A DNA stretch of 64,000 bases, taken from Bradyrhizobium sp. AZCC 1693. Lineage in GTDB: Bacteria > Pseudomonadota > Alphaproteobacteria > Rhizobiales > Xanthobacteraceae. Position numbers and translations under genes: made by a program. Location of the stretch: the NCBI RefSeq assembly GCF_036924745.1, contig NZ_JAZHSD010000001.1, positions 4,774,001 to 4,838,000 on the forward strand, written 5' to 3'. The notes below the pieces were generated by a model. The model saw only the letters and a list, made by a program, of their open reading frames with translations. It did not search any database and was not told the origin of the DNA. Below are positions 8,682 through 16,578 of the stretch, in pieces; position 1 is the first letter of the stretch; each line of letters begins with the position of its first letter.

Positions 8682-9095
8682 ATGACCGTTCAGGAAAAGC
8701 CCTATCCCGTCGTCAGCCTTGTGGTCGACATCTTCGGCGAATGGCTGAAGCACCGGCGCGAGCTGAGGGAGATGCGCGAGATGGACGCCGCCAATTTCGG
8801 CCAGATCGCCAGCGAATTGCGGATGTCTTCCGCCGAGCTGGAGGCGCTGGTCCGTCAGGGGCCGCATGCTGCCGACGAACTGCCGAAGATGCTGACAGCC
8901 CTTGGCGTCGACCAGCAGGACCTGGCGCGGACCGAGCCCCTCGTGCTGCGCGACATGGAACGCGTCTGCTCCCTGTGCAACCACAAGCGCCAATGCGACC
9001 GCGATCTCGCCGCCGGCACGTCGGCTGCGCATTATCAGGAATATTGCGGCAATGCCGATACGATCGACGGCCTCGGCCCGCGGGTCAGTTCGTAA
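8682..9095 (+). CDS. DUF6455 family cysteine-cluster protein
   Basis: 137 residues from ATG 8682, with AAGGGAG upstream. The N-terminal half is helical and charged (HRRELREMREMDAANFGQI). The C-terminal half has a four-cysteine arrangement, C96-x2-C99-x5-C105-x16-C122, typical of DUF6455 and suggestive of metal binding. Function unknown. No signal peptide. The frame is open well upstream, through the repeat, but the ribosome site and family N-terminus fix the start. Confidence 0.8.
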   Translation: MTVQEKPYPVVSLVVDIFGEWLKHRRELREMREMDAANFGQIASELRMSSAELEALVRQGPHAADELPKMLTALGVDQQDLARTEPLVLRDMERVCSLCNHKRQCDRDLAAGTSAAHYQEYCGNADTIDGLGPRVSS

Positions 9096-9104
9096 TGCAG
9101 GCTT

Positions 9105-9246
9105 CTTCCTTCTCCCCTTGTGGTAGAAGGTGGATCGCTGGCGCGAAGCGGCAGCGAGACGGATGAGGGGTCTGTCTCCGCGGATGGAGACCCCTCATCC
9201 GCCTTCGCTGCGCGAAGGCACCTTCTCCCACAAGGGGAGAAGGGAA
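9105..9246. repeat. Dispersed palindromic repeat, copy 2
   Basis: Same family as 8432-8573, with CTTCTCCCCTTGTGGTAGAAGG at one end and CCTTCTCCCACAAGGGGAGAAGG at the other. It lies between two convergent genes and may act as a terminator for both. Confidence 0.85.
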
Positions 9247-9249
9247 GAT

Positions 9250-10128
9250 TCAATGCCCCATCGCCGCGATCGCATCCGCTATCGCAATCGTCCGCTTCGC
9301 CATATCGGCGTGCAGCCGCTCCACCATCCGTCCGTCGAGCTGGATGGCGCCGCGTGAGGCGTTTTCCGGCTGTTCGAATGCCGCGATGATCTTGCGCGCC
9401 TGCTCGACCTCTTCCGCCGGCGGCGTGAAGATCGCGTTGCAGGCCTCGATATGGCTCGGATGGATCAGCGTCTTGCCGTCGAAGCCGAGATCGCGGCCCT
9501 GCGCGCATTCGGTCGCAAAGCCGTCGATATTGCTGATGTCGCTGTAGGGTCCGTCGAGAATTTCCAGCCCGTGCGCGCGCGTCGCCAGGATGCAGTGCGT
9601 GATCATCGGGATCATCGCCGCACGGCCCGGCTGCATGCGGATCCGCGTCTCCCGCGAAATGTCGTTCGGACCGAACACGAAGCCGGCGAGCCGGGTTTCG
9701 GAATCCCGCGATGCTGCCGCCAGCTTGTCCGCATCCAGCACCGCGCGCGCGGTCTCGATCATGGCCCAGACCCGAATGGACATGTCGGCGTTGATGTCGC
9801 TCAGGCGGTTGGCGATGGCGTTGAGATCGGCCACGGTGGAAATCTTCGGCACCAGAATGCCGTCAGGCCGGGCCTTGCCGGCCATGGTGACATCGTCGAC
9901 CCACCAGGGCGTATCGAGGCTGTTGACGCGGATCAGCACCTCGCGCTTGCCGAACCCGCCGGCCGCAATCGCCTTGGCGATCTGATCGCGCGCCACAGCC
10001 TTGGCGTCCGGCGCCACCGAATCCTCGAGGTCGAGAATAATGCCGTCGGCGGGCAAGTTGCGCGCCTTTTCCAGCGCCCGCGCGTTCGATCCCGGCATGA
10101 ACAACAGGCTGCGGCGCGGACGGATCAT
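9250..10128 (-). CDS. CoA-ester lyase, HpcH/HpaI aldolase / citrate lyase beta family
   Basis: 292 residues. RRSLLFMPGSNARALEKA, ILDLEDSVAPDAK, VLIRVNSLDT, AMIETARAVL and GFDGKTLIHPSHIE are signatures of the CitE-like TIM-barrel family that cleaves or hydrolyses malyl-CoA, citramalyl-CoA and related thioesters with Mg2+. A malyl-CoA lyase/thioesterase-type reaction is likely, but the exact substrate cannot be set from sequence. It diverges from the carbonic anhydrase gene, with 121 bp between starts. Confidence 0.88.
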   Translation of the reverse strand: MIRPRRSLLFMPGSNARALEKARNLPADGIILDLEDSVAPDAKAVARDQIAKAIAAGGFGKREVLIRVNSLDTPWWVDDVTMAGKARPDGILVPKISTVADLNAIANRLSDINADMSIRVWAMIETARAVLDADKLAAASRDSETRLAGFVFGPNDISRETRIRMQPGRAAMIPMITHCILATRAHGLEILDGPYSDISNIDGFATECAQGRDLGFDGKTLIHPSHIEACNAIFTPPAEEVEQARKIIAAFEQPENASRGAIQLDGRMVERLHADMAKRTIAIADAIAAMGH

Positions 10129-10249
10129 GGGGCTGGTTCCTCGAGGGCGTTTTGGGTCCCTCGCCCTACCATTTCAAACCGGGGTCCGAAAGCCTTGTTC
10201 CTGTCATCGGCTTATGGTTAGGCATGGCCCAAGACAGGCAACAGGACAC

Positions 10250-10897
10250 ATGGCGACCTCATTCCCGCAACATCTGCTCGACGGCTATCGGGCCTTTAGC
10301 TCGCAGCGGCTGCCGACCGAACAGACGCGCTACCGGGAACTATCCGAACGCGGCCAGTCGCCCGCCGTGATGGTGATCGGCTGCTGCGATTCGCGCGTCT
10401 CGCCGGAGGTGATCTTCGACGCCGGCCCTGGCGAACTCTTCGTGGTGCGCAACGTCGCCAACCTGGTGCCGGTCTTCCAGCCGGACGGCGGCGCCCATGG
10501 CGTCTCGGCGGCGCTGGAATACGCAGTACAGGTGCTGCGCATAAAACACATCGTGGTGCTCGGCCATGCGCAATGCGGCGGCATCCGTGCCTTCATCGAC
10601 GACATCGATCCGCTGTCGCCGGGCGATTTCATCGGCCGCTGGATGGCGATGTTCATCAAGCCGGGCGAAAAGGTCGGCCAGCGCGAGCACGAGACCCGGC
10701 AGGATTTCACCACGCGGATCGAGAAGGCCGCGGTGTTCCGCTCACTCGAAAACCTGCTGACGTTTCCATTCGTGCGCAGCCGCGTCGAGCGCGGCGAGAT
10801 GGAATTGCACGGCGCCTATTTCGGCGTCGCCGAGGGCTCGCTGTTCGTGCTCGACCCGGAAGCGAAGGAGTTTCGCAGCGTGAGGGGTAGCGAATAG
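10250..10897 (+). CDS. Beta-class carbonic anhydrase
   Basis: 215 residues. Interconverts CO2 and bicarbonate. The zinc ligands are visible as C45 (GCCDSRV, with the D47/R49 dyad), H106 and C109 (LGHAQCGGIRAF). VVRNVANLV and HGVSAALEYAV are also class-typical. ATG 10250 follows CAGGA. The stop codon lies a few bases before the left boundary of the IS110-family element, which has separated the gene from its original downstream sequence. Confidence 0.95.
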   Translation: MATSFPQHLLDGYRAFSSQRLPTEQTRYRELSERGQSPAVMVIGCCDSRVSPEVIFDAGPGELFVVRNVANLVPVFQPDGGAHGVSAALEYAVQVLRIKHIVVLGHAQCGGIRAFIDDIDPLSPGDFIGRWMAMFIKPGEKVGQREHETRQDFTTRIEKAAVFRSLENLLTFPFVRSRVERGEMELHGAYFGVAEGSLFVLDPEAKEFRSVRGSE

Positions 10898-10921
10898 CCG
10901 TAGATGGGGTAACGGGCCCCG

Positions 10922-10999
10922 GCCCGCCTTCCAAGCAAGCCGCGCTTGCTACGGCGCTGTTGGGTAGCGCGCTTCGCGCGGCTTGCTTGGAAGGCGGGC
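10922..10999. repeat. 24-bp perfect inverted repeat in the left end of the IS
   Basis: Arms at 10922-10945 and 10976-10999 are perfectly complementary (GCCCGCCTTCCAAGC... type) with a 30-nt spacer. The structure lies between the left subterminal inverted repeat and the transposase start. It could be a transcription block against read-through from outside, or a structural element of transposition. Confidence 0.8.
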
Positions 11000-11073
11000 G
11001 GTCGTCCCTCACATTGATGGTGTTACGGAGTCAGAGGGATGAGCCTCGCTCCAAGCATCGAGGAGAGACGACC

Positions 11074-12102
11074 ATGAACCACTATGCCGGAATCGACGTG
11101 TCATTGGAATGCTCGAGCGTGTGTGTTGTTGACGCAAGCGGCAAGATTTTGCGCGAGGCCAGGGTGGCCAGCGAGCCGGAGGCGCTGATCGCCTGGTTCC
11201 GGCAGTCTGGCTTTGAGTTTGAGCGGATCGGGCTGGAAGCCGGGCCCTTGTCGCAATGGCTGTTTGCGGGGATGAAGGCGGCCGGCCTCGCCGTTGAGCT
11301 GCTCGAGACGCGGCACGTGCGGAAGGCGTTCGAGGCGATGCCGGTCAAGTCGGATCGCAACGATGCACGCGGGATTGCGCAACTGATGCGGCTGGGCTGG
11401 TTCCGGCCGGTGCACTGCAAATCGATCAGTGCGCAAGAGACCCGATCGCTGTTGACCGCCCGCAAGCTGGTGCAATCGAAGCTTCTCGACGTCGAGAACA
11501 GCCTGCGCGGGATCCTGCGCGGTTTTGGCCTCAAGGTTGGCAAGACGACCGGGCAGACTTTCGCGGGACGGATCGAGGAACTCGTGGACGGCCATCCGCA
11601 CCTGCAAATGATCGCCAAGGCGCTGCTGGCGGTGCGAGCGGTGCTGCGGACCGAGTTCGCAGCTTTCGAGAAGCAAACCCGCAGGATGGTGCGGTCCGAT
11701 ACGCAGGCACGGCTGCTGACGTCAGTCCCGGCGGTCGGCCCGATCGTGGCGCTGACCTATGCCAGCGCAATCGACGATCCGACCCGGTTCAAATCGTCGA
11801 AGCAGGCAGGAGCCCATTTCGGGTTGACCCCGAAGAAGCATCAATCCGGTGAGACCGACTACACCGGCCGGATCAGCAAGATCGGTGACGCCTCGGTGCG
11901 CACGGCGCTCTATGAGGCTGCCAACGTCATGCTGACCAAGCCGCTCAAGGGCTGTTCGCAATTGAAGAGCTGGGCCATGCGGATCAAAAAGCGCGCCGGC
12001 ATGAGCAAAGCCAAGGTGGCGTTGGCGCGCCGGCTCGCGGTGATCATGCACCGCATGCTCGCCGACGGAACACCCTTCAACGCCGCTGCGGCGGCAGCCT
12101 AA
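11074..12102 (+). CDS. IS110-family transposase (DEDD)
   Basis: 342 residues, normal for the family. The N-terminal RuvC-like domain shows the acidic set D8 (YAGIDVS), E55 (IGLEAGP), D94 and D97 (KSDRNDARGIAQL). The C-terminal Transposase_20 domain follows (VPAVGPIVALTYASAI, FGLTPKKHQSGETD, GRISKIGD). These recombinases use a guide RNA encoded in the element's own non-coding end. ATG 11074 follows GAGGAGAG. The gene appears intact. Confidence 0.95.
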   Translation: MNHYAGIDVSLECSSVCVVDASGKILREARVASEPEALIAWFRQSGFEFERIGLEAGPLSQWLFAGMKAAGLAVELLETRHVRKAFEAMPVKSDRNDARGIAQLMRLGWFRPVHCKSISAQETRSLLTARKLVQSKLLDVENSLRGILRGFGLKVGKTTGQTFAGRIEELVDGHPHLQMIAKALLAVRAVLRTEFAAFEKQTRRMVRSDTQARLLTSVPAVGPIVALTYASAIDDPTRFKSSKQAGAHFGLTPKKHQSGETDYTGRISKIGDASVRTALYEAANVMLTKPLKGCSQLKSWAMRIKKRAGMSKAKVALARRLAVIMHRMLADGTPFNAAAAAA

Positions 12103-12154
12103 CAGGGAGAAACAGCAGTTTTCGGGCGGGTCACGACACCAGGCCTTCTCGAAG

Positions 12155-12345
12155 CGAAGTCCCTTCGCCGGGACGATGGATCAGGTCAGGCCGTTGCCCA
12201 CCAGGTCGCCTCGTGAGCACGCTCAACGTAGATTGGTCGACCTATCCTCTTCCAACCCCATCAGGTGGCGGCCCTGCGCCGACCCCGTACAGAAGCGAGA
12301 CCCCGGCGGGCGGACAACGCAAAGGGATTGACTAATCGAGGCCCG
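12155..12345 (+). ncRNA. Candidate bridge/seek RNA of the IS110-family element
   Basis: Non-coding 3' end of the element. A small hairpin GTCCC/GGGAC (12159-12174) precedes a stem AGGTC (12183-12187) / GACCT (12239-12243), extended by GGA/TCC. That loop holds TTGCCCACC (12194-12202), complementary to the right flank 12355-12363, and CGTAGAT (12227-12233), identical to the left flank 10899-10905. Next come ACCCCAT (12255-12261), complementary to 10904-10910 at the left end, and TACAGAAG (12288-12295), identical to 12347-12354 at the right end; these two flank a hairpin GGTGGCG/CGCCgACC. Transcript ends are not known. Confidence 0.7.
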
Positions 12346-12353
12346 TTACAGAA

Positions 12354-12446
12354 GGGTGGGCAAAGCGGAAGCGTGCCCACCATCTCTCCAACGCGACGCA
12401 CAGGTATGGTGGGCACGGCGCAAATGCGCCTTTTGCTCACCCTACG
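12354..12446. repeat. Dispersed palindrome, GGGTGGGC...GCGTGCCCACC family, interrupted copy
   Basis: GGGTGGGCAAAGCGGAAGCGTGCCCACCAT is followed by TATGGTGGGCACGGCGCAAATGCGCCTTTTGCTCACCCTACGA, so the ends are inverted copies. The missing outer left end (CCGTAG) lies at 10898-10903 across the IS. A related copy is at 46005-46080. Confidence 0.75.
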
Positions 12447-12455
12447 AATTCGGCC

Positions 12456-13490
12456 TCACGCCGCCTTCTTCTTCGCGGTGATCAGCTTGCGGTTGATCAG
12501 GCATTCGGCGATCTGGATCGCGTTCAGCGCGGCGCCCTTGCGCAGATTGTCCGACACGCACCACAACTGCAGGCCGTTCTCGACGGTGTTGTCCTCGCGG
12601 ATGCGACTGATATAGGTCGCATCTTCGCCGGCCGCCTCATACGGCGTGACGTAGCCGCCGGGCTCGTGCTTGTCGATGACCAGGCACCCCGGCGCGTTGC
12701 GCAGGATGTTTCGCGCTTCATCGGCCGTGATCGGATTCTCGAACTCGATGTTGACGGCCTCGGAATGGCCGACGAAGACAGGCACGCGCACGCAGGTCGC
12801 GGTCAGCCTGATTTTGGGATCAAGAATCTTCTTGGTCTCCATCATCATCTTCCACTCTTCCTTGGTGTAGCCGTCCTCCATGAAGACGTCGATGTGCGGG
12901 ATGACGTTGAAGGCGATGCGCTTGGGGAACTTCTTGTTGATGAGTTCGCTGTTGGTGTAGACGGCCTTGGTCTGCGAAAACAGTTCGTCCATCGCGTCCT
13001 TGCCGGCACCCGAGACCGATTGATAGGTCGAGACCACGACGCGCTTGATGGTGGCCTTGTCATGCAGCGGCTTCAGCGCGACCACGAGCTGCGCGGTCGA
13101 GCAGTTCGGGTTGGCGATGATGTTCTTCTTGGTGAAGTCCTTGGTCGCGTCCGCGTTCACCTCGGGCACGATCAGCGGCACGTCCGGATCCATCCGCCAG
13201 GCCGACGAATTGTCGATCACGACCGCGCCTGCGGCGCCGATCTTCGGCGACCATTCCTTCGACACCGAGCCGCCCGCCGACATCAGGCAGATATCGACAT
13301 CGGAAAAATCATAATGCTCGAGCGCTTTGACCTTCAGCGTGCGGTCGCCATAGGACACTTCGACGCCGACGCTGCGGCGCGAGGCCAGCACCACGACCTC
13401 GTCGGCGGGGAATTTGCGCTCGTCGAGAATGTTGAGCATTTCGCGCCCGACATTGCCGGTCGCACCGACGACAGCGACTTTGTAACCCAT
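12456..13490 (-). CDS. asd: Aspartate-semialdehyde dehydrogenase
   Basis: Reduces aspartyl phosphate to aspartate semialdehyde, feeding lysine, diaminopimelate, threonine and methionine synthesis. 344 residues. NADP-binding GATGNVGRE (9-17), catalytic C130 in ANPNCSTAQ, and EFENPITADEARNILR near the C-terminus are all as expected. The C-terminal tail is Lys/Ala-rich (KLITAKKKAA). The ATG at 13490 is the natural start. It is convergent with the IS element; no obvious terminator apart from the palindrome at 12354-12446. Confidence 0.97.
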   Translation of the reverse strand: MGYKVAVVGATGNVGREMLNILDERKFPADEVVVLASRRSVGVEVSYGDRTLKVKALEHYDFSDVDICLMSAGGSVSKEWSPKIGAAGAVVIDNSSAWRMDPDVPLIVPEVNADATKDFTKKNIIANPNCSTAQLVVALKPLHDKATIKRVVVSTYQSVSGAGKDAMDELFSQTKAVYTNSELINKKFPKRIAFNVIPHIDVFMEDGYTKEEWKMMMETKKILDPKIRLTATCVRVPVFVGHSEAVNIEFENPITADEARNILRNAPGCLVIDKHEPGGYVTPYEAAGEDATYISRIREDNTVENGLQLWCVSDNLRKGAALNAIQIAECLINRKLITAKKKAA

Positions 13491-13574
13491 CGTTCACTCT
13501 CCGAGGAAAAATGCCGCCCCGCCGCGTCAAGCGGAAAGGGGGAAGGCAGCGCTTCTATGCGAGAAACGCCCTTA

Positions 13575-13640
13575 TAGCGTTTTCGAACGAAGTGGATACC
13601 GGTTCGCGTGAAGAAAACGCGTCAAAACAAGAATCTAGAC
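13575..13640. repeat. Dispersed intergenic repeat (AGCGTTTTCGAACGAAGTGG type)
   Basis: GCGTTTTCGAACGAAGTGGATACCGGTTCGCGTGAAGAAAACGC is the recognisable core, read here in pieces: GCGTTTTC at one end and GAAAACGC at the other are complementary. An inverted, longer copy is at 40316-40413. Confidence 0.7.
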
Positions 13641-13669
13641 AACGTTTGGCGGTTGTGTTTGGGCGTTTG

Positions 13670-14473
13670 ATGCATTCGTTTCCGGCCAGAACGGCCAGTT
13701 CCCATTATACGACGAGAATTCACCCGGCGTTGGCAAGCTTCGTGGACGAGGCCTGCGGAACGCTGGCGCGGCTCTGCGCCTACCTGATGACGCTGGCGCT
13801 GATGGCCATTGGCGGTATCGCGCTATGGCATCATCTCCCGGAAATCACGGCTATGGAGACTTCGCCCAAGAGCTGGACCCAGGCCGGACGCGCGGCGCCG
13901 GCGTTCGCCGTCAGCCAGTTCATTTTTCCAGGCAAGACAGAGACTTACGAAGTTCTTCGGCATCCCGAGGGCGGCCGCAAGGACGTGTTCCGCTGGAGCG
14001 GCACCGGCGGCACGCCCGTTGCTGAACTCGAAATCTATCGTCCGGGCGAAGAAAGCGATCAGGTCGGCTCGGCGGCCGGCTACCTTGCCGCGAGGATGGA
14101 CCTGGCCGGCGCGCGCGAGTTGGAGGCGGCAGGAATCGTCGACAGCAAGTTCGGCGCCGTCACTCTGTTTCGCCGGGTCGGCGGCACCGAGGCCGCCCGC
14201 GCCTGCCTCCGATTTTTTAGGCATGTCGATGAGCCGAAATTCCGTCTCTCCGGCTGGTCATGCCTGGGCGAGGATTTGCCGGCCCGCCGTGCAGCGATCG
14301 GCTGCATGCTGAACCGGCTGATCCTGCTGACGGCCGGAAACGATACAAAACTGACGGAACTGTTCGCCCATGCCGAAGTCAGGCGCAGCGATTGCGCGAT
14401 CTCGGGCGCTCCGGCCTTGTCGGCGGATTGGGTGATGGGCGCCGATAACCCGCATTTGCGCGGCGCGCTGTAA
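13670..14473 (+). CDS. Single-pass membrane protein of unknown function
   Basis: 267 residues from ATG 13670; the upstream open frame passes through a repeat and is discounted. One membrane segment (about 36-54: YLMTLALMAIGGIALWHHL) follows a cytoplasmic N-terminus. The large C-terminal part should be periplasmic, with four Cys residues (ACLRFF, WSCLGED, IGCMLNR, SDCAISG) that could form disulfides. I recognise no family. A GC-rich hairpin follows the stop codon. Confidence 0.7.
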   Translation: MHSFPARTASSHYTTRIHPALASFVDEACGTLARLCAYLMTLALMAIGGIALWHHLPEITAMETSPKSWTQAGRAAPAFAVSQFIFPGKTETYEVLRHPEGGRKDVFRWSGTGGTPVAELEIYRPGEESDQVGSAAGYLAARMDLAGARELEAAGIVDSKFGAVTLFRRVGGTEAARACLRFFRHVDEPKFRLSGWSCLGEDLPARRAAIGCMLNRLILLTAGNDTKLTELFAHAEVRRSDCAISGAPALSADWVMGADNPHLRGAL

Positions 14474-14485
14474 TCCGCCGTTGAC

Positions 14486-14507
14486 GGGGCCCGCTTCCGC
14501 GGGCCCC
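14486..14507 (+). terminator. GC-rich hairpin after the 13670-14473 gene
   Basis: GGGGCCCGC pairs with GCGGGCCCC around a TTCC loop. No T-run follows, so termination would be weak or factor-aided. Confidence 0.55.
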
Positions 14508-14693
14508 TGACAATTGTGGCAACAAGCAGCCAAGACACTGGTTTTCATGAAACTTTTTCGCTTCGCGCTGCATTATTCCGGCGCGGTGTGGCGCAATTGA
14601 CCTAGCGACGATGGTCCCCCCATGGCTACAATGCCGGCAATCAGATTTGGCGATCGGCCAGCCCCCGCAAGGGCGGACAATGACGAGGATGCA

Positions 14694-15074
14694 ATGACCC
14701 GAAAATTCCCCGCTGCGAGCAAGCTCGCGATGTTGCTTGCCGCAGTTGCCCTCGTCGCGATTGGCACAACCTCCGCCAGCGCTCAGTCCAGGCAGCAATA
14801 CGACCGGGACGGCCGCCCCTATTACGGCGCGAACGGTCCCAACCGTTCCTACCAGCAGGGCCCGCGCACCCGCGTCTACGTCACCACGCGCTCCTGGCTC
14901 GACGCCGGCACCGAAGTGCTGCCGGGCGACCGCAAGTTCCAGGACTACGCCTTCCCGCCGGATCTCGGCTACCCGACCTTCGCGCGCGAAAACCTCAACC
15001 GGCCGATCGACCGCCAGCCGCTCAACCCGCCTTCGGACATGGGCGGCTATCCGCAGCGCTTCCCGCTGTATTGA
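14694..15074 (+). CDS. Secreted protein of unknown function
   Basis: 126 residues from ATG 14694, preceded by GAGGA (14685-14689). An ATG at 14622 in the same frame has no ribosome site and would bury the signal peptide. Signal peptide about 1-31 (KLAMLLAAVALVAIGTTSASA). The mature part is Tyr/Pro/Arg-rich (RPYYGANGPNRSYQQGPRTR) with a fairly conserved-looking C-terminus (VLPGDRKFQDYAFPPDLGYP). Probably periplasmic; function unknown. Confidence 0.75.
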   Translation: MTRKFPAASKLAMLLAAVALVAIGTTSASAQSRQQYDRDGRPYYGANGPNRSYQQGPRTRVYVTTRSWLDAGTEVLPGDRKFQDYAFPPDLGYPTFARENLNRPIDRQPLNPPSDMGGYPQRFPLY

Positions 15075-15090
15075 GAGCGGCGCTAACCCT

Positions 15091-15214
15091 CGTCGTCCCT
15101 GCGGAACGCAGGAACCCATACGCCGCGGCTTTTCGATTGAGAAGCCGCTGTTCGACGATCTTTATTTGCCCACAAGCGGTTGTGATTATCGGTCCCTGCT
15201 TTCGCAGGGACGAC
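15091..15214. repeat. REP-pair palindrome, copy a
   Basis: GTCGTCCCTGCGGAACGCAGGAACCCATA at the left and GGTCCCTGCTTTCGCAGGGACGAC at the right form inverted arms of a BIME-like unit. It lies at the 3' ends of two convergent genes. Other copies: 18751/20197 (split), 22651/23269 (split) and 25743. Confidence 0.85.
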
Positions 15215-15232
15215 ACCGAATTTGTTGCGCGC

Positions 15233-16345
15233 CTACGCGTGCAGCTTCTGCAGCTCCTTCAGGATCGCCTCGCCCATCTGCGTGGTTGAGGCCGCCGTCG
15301 TGCCCTCGGACTTGATATCAGCGGTGCGAAGACCACTGGCGAGCACGGCCGCGATCGCAGCATCAACCTTGTCGGCCAGCGCGCCCATGTCGAAGGAATA
15401 GCGCAGCGCCATCCCGAAAGATGAGATCATCGCGATCGGATTGGCCAGCCCTTGGCCTGCGATATCGGGCGCCGAGCCGTGCACCGGCTCGAACAGCGAG
15501 CGGCGCTTCCTGGTCTTGGCGTCGACTTCGCCAAGCGAGGCCGAGGGCAGCATGCCGAGCGAGCCGGTCAGCATCGCCGCGATGTCGGACAGCATGTCGC
15601 CGAACAGATTGTCGGTGACGATGACGTCGAACTGCTTCGGCGCCTTCACCAGCATCATGCCGCCGGAATCGGCGAGCTGATGCTCCAGCGTCACGTCCTT
15701 GTATTCGCGCGCATGCACCTGGGTCATCACTTCGTTCCAGAGCACGCCCGACTTCATGACGTTGCGCTTTTCCATCGAGGTCACCTTGTTGCGGCGCTTG
15801 CGCGCCAGATCGAAGGCGACGCGGCCGATGCGCTCGATTTCGTAGGTATCGTAGACCTGGGTATCGATGGCGCGCTTCTGGCCGTTGCCGAGATCGGTGA
15901 TGGTCTTCGGCTCGCCGAAATAGACGCCGCCGGTGAGTTCGCGCACGATCATGATGTCGAGGCCTTCGACCGCCTCGCGCTTCAGGCTGGAAGCATCCGC
16001 CAGCGCCGGATAGCAGACGGCGGGACGAAGGTTGGCGAATAGGCCGAGATCCTTGCGCAGCCGCAACAGGCCGGCCTCGGGGCGCACCTCATAGGGCACG
16101 CTGTCCCACTTCGGGCCGCCGACCGCGCCGAAGATGATGGCATCAGCGGCCACAGCCTTGGCCATGTCGCCTTCCGAGATCGACACCTTGTGCGCGTCAT
16201 AGGCGGAGCCGCCGACCAGACCCTCCTCGGTCTCGAACTTCGCGATGCCCTGCTTGTTCAGCCAGTCGATCAGGCGCTGCACCTCCCCCATCACTTCGGG
16301 GCCGATGCCGTCGCCGGGGAGAAGCAGCAGTTTATGGGTCGCCAT
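15233..16345 (-). CDS. leuB: 3-isopropylmalate dehydrogenase
   Basis: Oxidises and decarboxylates 3-isopropylmalate to 2-ketoisocaproate with NAD+. 370 residues, standard length. [13 protein letters not shown] at the N-terminus, the substrate loop [14 protein letters not shown], the metal site [17 protein letters not shown] and the NAD loop [18 protein letters not shown] are all present. ATG 16345 follows GGAGG at good spacing. It stands apart from leuC and leuD and is probably transcribed from its own promoter. Confidence 0.97.
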   Translation of the reverse strand: MATHKLLLLPGDGIGPEVMGEVQRLIDWLNKQGIAKFETEEGLVGGSAYDAHKVSISEGDMAKAVAADAIIFGAVGGPKWDSVPYEVRPEAGLLRLRKDLGLFANLRPAVCYPALADASSLKREAVEGLDIMIVRELTGGVYFGEPKTITDLGNGQKRAIDTQVYDTYEIERIGRVAFDLARKRRNKVTSMEKRNVMKSGVLWNEVMTQVHAREYKDVTLEHQLADSGGMMLVKAPKQFDVIVTDNLFGDMLSDIAAMLTGSLGMLPSASLGEVDAKTRKRRSLFEPVHGSAPDIAGQGLANPIAMISSFGMALRYSFDMGALADKVDAAIAAVLASGLRTADIKSEGTTAASTTQMGEAILKELQKLHA

Positions 16346-16363
16346 GGTCGTTTACCTCCGGTT

Positions 16364-16450
16364 CGTCATGGCCGGGCTTGTCCCGGCCATCCACGTCTTG
16401 TTTGCGTCGGCAGTAAGACGTGGATGCCCGGCACAAGGCCGGGCATGACG
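16364..16450. repeat. Dispersed palindrome, CGTCATGGCCGGGCTTG family
   Basis: CGTCATGGCCGGGCTTGTCC at the left pairs with GGCACAAGGCCGGGCATGACG at the right, with ATCCACGTCTT / AAGACGTGGAT inside. It lies in the divergent leuB/EamA interval. Copies: 44624-44713, a variant at 30686-30758 and a half-copy near 697-736. Confidence 0.85.
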
Positions 16451-16578
16451 GAAAATGCGAAATCCGGGCGGAGTGCTAAAGCGCCGGAAGCGGATTGGCA
16501 AGGCGCAGAAAACAGGGCCAGAATGGCCGGGAAAGAGCAACCCGCAAGCCCCCTCAAGAAGGCACCAAGACGGATCTC

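Larger units (their letters stand above)
10904..12354 (+). mobile_element. IS110-family (IS1111-type) insertion sequence, about 1.45 kb
   Basis: One DEDD transposase gene flanked by non-coding ends. Ten-base subterminal inverted repeats GTAACGGGCC (10909-10918) and GGCCCGTTAC (12340-12349) lie a few bases inside the inferred boundaries, as in the IS1111 subgroup. The left flank CCGTAGAT and right flank GGGTGGGCAAAG join into the arm of a dispersed palindrome whose remainder is at 12354-12446, so the element interrupts that repeat. Boundaries are accurate to about 2 bp, because a GG shared by both junctions could be the core dinucleotide. The right end carries a candidate guide RNA. Confidence 0.8.
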
